A stretch of DNA of 64,000 nucleotides, taken from NCBI GenBank assembly GCA_032718475.1, contig JAUCBJ010003662.1, positions 33,802 through 97,801 of the forward strand, written 5' to 3'. A program made the translations under genes and the position numbers. Source of the DNA: Nemertoderma westbladi (Eukaryota; Xenacoelomorpha; Nemertodermatida; Nemertodermatidae). This document shows, one piece after another, positions 60,401 to 64,000 of the stretch (its first letter is position 1; each line of letters opens with the position of its first letter). A model generated the notes under the pieces. That model worked only from the letters and a program-made list of their open reading frames with translations, was not told the DNA's origin and ran no database searches.

Positions 60401-63400
60401 GTGGTTCTGTTGTTTGTTTGCTCACCTGTTCAGTTTTATTACGTGGTTCTCTTGCTTGTTTGCTCACCTGTTCAGTTTTATTACGTGGTTCTGTTGTTTG
60501 TTTGCTCACCTGTTCAGTTGTATTACGTGGTTCTGTTGTTTGTTTGCTCACCTGTTCAGTTTTATTACGTGGTTCTGTTGTTTGTTTGCTCACCTGTTCA
60601 GTTGTATTACGTGGTTCTGTTGTTTGTTTGCTCACCTGTTCAGTTGTATTACGTGGTTCTGTTGTTTGTTTGCTCACCTGTTCAGTTTTATTACGTGGTT
60701 CTGTTGTTTGTTTGCTCACCTGTTCAGTTTTATTACGTGGTTCTGTTGTTTGTTTGCTCACCTGTTCAGTTGTATTACGTGGTTCTGCTGTTTGTTTGCT
60801 CACCTGTTCAGTTGTATTACGTGGTTCTGTTGTTTGTTTGCTCACCTGTTCAGTTGTATTACGTGGTTCTGTTGTTTGTTTGCTCACCTGTTCAGTTTTA
60901 TTACGTGGTTCTGTTGTTTGTTTGCTCACCTGTTCAGTTGTATTACGTGGTTCTGTTGTTTGTTTGCTCACCTGTTCAGTTGTATTACGTGGTTCTGCTG
61001 TTTGTTTGCTCACCTGTTCAGTTGTATTACGTGGTTCTGTTGTTTGTTTGCTCACCTGTTCAGTTTTATTACGTGGTTCTGTTGTTTGTTTACTCACCTG
61101 TTCAGTGGTATTACGTGGTTCTGTTGTTTGTTTGCTCACCTGTTCAGTTGTATTACGTGGTTCTGTTGTTTGTTTGCTCACCTGTTCAGTTGTATTACGT
61201 GGTTCTGTTGTTTGTTTGCTCACCTGTTCAGTTTTATTACGTGGTTCTGTTGTTTGTTTGCTCACCTGTTCAGTTTTATTACGTGGTTCTGTTGTTTGTT
61301 TGCTCACCTGTTCAGTTGTATTACGTGGTTCTGTTGTTTGTTTGCTCACCTGTTTAGTTTTTGTTTGCTCACCTGTTCAGTTTTATTACGTGGTTCTGTT
61401 GTTTGTTTACTCACCTGTTTAGTTTTTGTTTGCTCACCTGTTCAGTTGTATTACGTGGTTCTGTTGTTTGTTTGCTCACCTGTTCAGTTTTATTACGTGG
61501 TTCTGTTGTTTGTTTGCTCACCTGTTAAGTTTTATTACGTGGTTCTGTTGTTTGTTTGCTCACCTGTTCAGTTGTATTACGTGGTTCTGTTGTTTGTTTG
61601 CTCACCTGTTCAGTTTTATTACGTGGTTCTGTTGTTTGTTTGCTCACCTGTTCAGTTGTATTACGTGGTTCTGTTGTTTGTTTGCTCACCTGTTCAGTTG
61701 TATTACGTGGTTCTGTTGTTTGTTTGCTCACCTGTTCAGTTTTATTACGTGGTTCTGTTGTTTGTTTGCTCACCTGTTCAGTTTTATTACGTGGTTCTGT
61801 TGTTTGTTTGCTCACCTGTTCAGTTGTATTACGTGGTTCTGTTGTTTGTTTGCTCACCTGTTCAGTTGTATTACGTGGTTCTGTTGTTTGTTTGCTCACC
61901 TGTTCTGTTGTATTACGTGGTTCTGTTGTTTGTTTGCTCACCTGTTCAGTTTTATTACGTGGTTCTGTTGTTTGTTTGCTCACCTGTTCAGTTATATTAC
62001 GTGGTTCTGTTGTTTGTTTGCTCACCTGTTCAGTTATATTACGTGGTTCTGTTGTTTGTTTGCTCACCTGTTCAGTTTTATTACGTGGTTCTGTTGTTTG
62101 TTTGCTCACCTGTTCAGTTGTATTACGTGGTTCTGTTGTTTGTTTGCTCACCTGTTCAGTTTTATTACGTGGTTCTGTTGTTTGTTTGCTCACCTGTTCA
62201 GTTGTATTACGTGGTTCTGTTGTTTGTTTGCTCACCTGTTCAGTTTTATTACGTGGTTCTGTTGTTTGTTTGCTCACCTGTTCAGTTTTATTACGTGGTT
62301 CTGTTGTTTGTTTGCTCACCTGTTCAGTTTTATTACGTGGTTCTGTTGTTTGTTTGCTCACCTGTTCAGTTATATTACGTGGTTCTGTTGTTTGTTTGCT
62401 CACCTGTTCAGTTGTATTACGTGGTTCTGTTGTTTGTTTGCTCACCTGTTCAGTTGTATTACGTGGTTCTGTTGTTTGTTTGCTCACCTGTTCAGTTTTA
62501 TTACGTGGTTCTGTTGTTTGTTTGCTCACCTGTTCAGTTTTATTACGTGGTTCTGTTGTTTGTTTGCTCACCTGTTCAGGTTTTTTACGTGGTTCTGTTG
62601 TTTGTTTGCTCACCTGTTCAGTTGTATTACGTGGTTCTGTTGTTTGTTTGCTCACCTGTTCAGTTGTATTACGTGGTTCTGTTGTTTGTTTGCTCACCTG
62701 TTCAGTTGTATTACGTGGTTCTGTTGTTTGTTTGCTCACCTGTTCCGTTATATTACGTGGTTCTGTTGTTTGTTTGCTCACCTGTTCAGTTGTATTACGT
62801 GGTTCTGTTGTTTGTTTGCTCACCTGTTCAGTTTTATTACGTGGTTCTGTTGTTTGTTTGCTCACCTGTTCAGTTGTATTACGTGGTTCTGTTGTTTGTT
62901 TGCTCACCTGTTCAGTTTTATTACGTGGTTCTCTTGCTTGTTTGCTCACCTGTTCAGTTTTATAACGTGGTTCTGTTGTTTGTTTGCTCACCTGTTCAGT
63001 TGTATTACGTGGTTCTGTTGTTTGTTTGCTCACCTGTTCAGTTTTATTACGTGGTTCTGTTGTTTGTTTTCTCACCTGTTCAGTTGTATTACGTGGTTCT
63101 GTTGTTTGTTTGCTCACCTGTTCAGTTGTATTACGTGGTTATGTTGTTTGTTTGCTCACCTGTTCAGTTTTATTACGTGGTTCTGTTGTTTGTTTGCTCA
63201 CCTGTTCAGTTTTATTACGTGGTTCTGTTGTTTGTTTGCTCACCTGTTCAGTTGTATTACGTGGTTCTGTTGTTTGTTTGCTCACCTGTTCAGTTATATC
63301 ACGTGGTTCTGTTGTTTGTTTGCTCACCTGTTCAGTTTTATTACGTGGTTCTGTTGTTTGTTTGCTCACCTGTTCAGTTGTATTACGTGGTTCTGTTGTT

Positions 63401-63420
63401 TGTTTGCTCACCTGTTCAGT
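57450..63420. repeat. Two tandem 2,986-bp higher-order copies of the satellite
   Basis: Landmarks in the first copy recur at +2,986. Examples are TTAAGTTTTATT (58539, 61525), CTGTTCTGTTG (58915, 61901), AGTGGTATT (58119, 61105) and GGTTATGTTG (60151, 63137). Only a few substitutions separate the copies, for example the variable base near 59426 versus 62412. The exact outer limits are approximate. Confidence 0.85.
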
Positions 63421-64000
63421 TTTATTACGTGGTTCTCTTGCTTGTTTGCTCACCTGTTCAGTTTTATTACGTGGTTCTGTTGTTTGTTTGCTCACCTGTT
63501 CAGTTGTATTACGTGGTTCTGTTGTTTGTTTGCTCACCTGTTCAGTTTTATTACGTGGTTCTGTTGTTTGTTTGCTCACCTGTTCAGTTGTATTACGTGG
63601 TTCTGTTGTTTGTTTGCTCACCTGTTCAGTTGTATTACGTGGTTCTGTTGTTTGTTTGCTCACCTGTTCAGTTTTATTACGTGGTTCTGTTGTTTGTTTG
63701 CTCACCTGTTCAGTTTTATTACGTGGTTCTGTTGTTTGTTTGCTCACCTGTTCAGTTGTATTACGTGGTTCTGTTGTTTGTTTGCTCACCTGTTCAGTTG
63801 TATTACGTGGTTCTGTTGTTTGTTTGCTCACCTGTTCAGTTTTATTACGTGGTTCTGTTGTTTGTTTGCTCACCTGTTCAGTTGTATTACGTGGTTCTGA
63901 TGTTTGTTTACTCACCTGTTTAGTTTTTGTTTGCTCACCTGTTCAGTTTTATTACGTGGTTCTGTTGTTTGTTTACTCACCTGTTTAGTTTTTGTTTGCT

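Larger units (their letters stand above)
56123..64000. repeat. 42-bp tandem satellite array, right segment
   Basis: This is the same 42-bp satellite resuming directly after the retroelement and running off the right edge. The first unit carries the rare variant TACATGTATTCCATGG (from 56135), which adds 6 bp. The same variant occurs at about 279, 5761, 7741 and 23065, in each case followed by a poly-T unit. The segment therefore belongs to the same higher-order family as the left array and is its continuation, not a separate satellite. Confidence 0.97.

Overview
The window is one very long eukaryotic satellite array interrupted by one nested LTR retrotransposon. Positions 1-49281 and 56123-64000 are a head-to-tail array of a 42-bp unit (core motifs GCTCACCTGTTCAG, TATTACGTGG and TTCTGTTGTTTG). 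That is about 57 kb and roughly 1,350 units, and neither outer edge of the array lies inside the window. No cellular gene, tRNA or rRNA is recognisable. Because 42 is divisible by 3, all three forward frames and one reverse frame stay open over long stretches. I read these as repeat artefacts rather than genes.

The array has structure above the single unit. It contains a shortened 23-bp unit, a few other length variants, a three-state polymorphic base, and nested duplications whose copies lie about 0.7, 1.5, 1.6, 1.9, 2.0, 2.66, 2.99 and 7.46 kb apart. Several adjacent copies look identical or nearly so, as expected from recent unequal exchange or amplification. Collapse or misassembly is a real risk in such DNA.

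Positions 49282-56122 (6,841 bp) are a complete LTR element lying on the minus strand. Two 531-bp LTRs differ at only two sites and are flanked by a 5-bp target-site duplication (CCTGT) made from satellite sequence. The 5' LTR is on the right (55592-56122). A short leader follows, then a large Gag-like coding region in two overlapping frames, about 2 kb of noncoding short palindromic repeats, a G-rich polypurine tract, and the 3' LTR on the left (49282-49812). The second frame ends in a paired zinc-knuckle region resembling Gag of BEL/Pao elements. No protease, reverse transcriptase, RNase H or integrase is visible, so the element looks non-autonomous and Gag-only and would need enzymes supplied in trans.

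BEL/Pao elements are known from animals, so the host is most likely a metazoan, probably an invertebrate. The window alone does not fix the species. The insertion splits a recognisable higher-order block of the satellite, so it is younger than that block, and the near-identical LTRs also point to a recent insertion.
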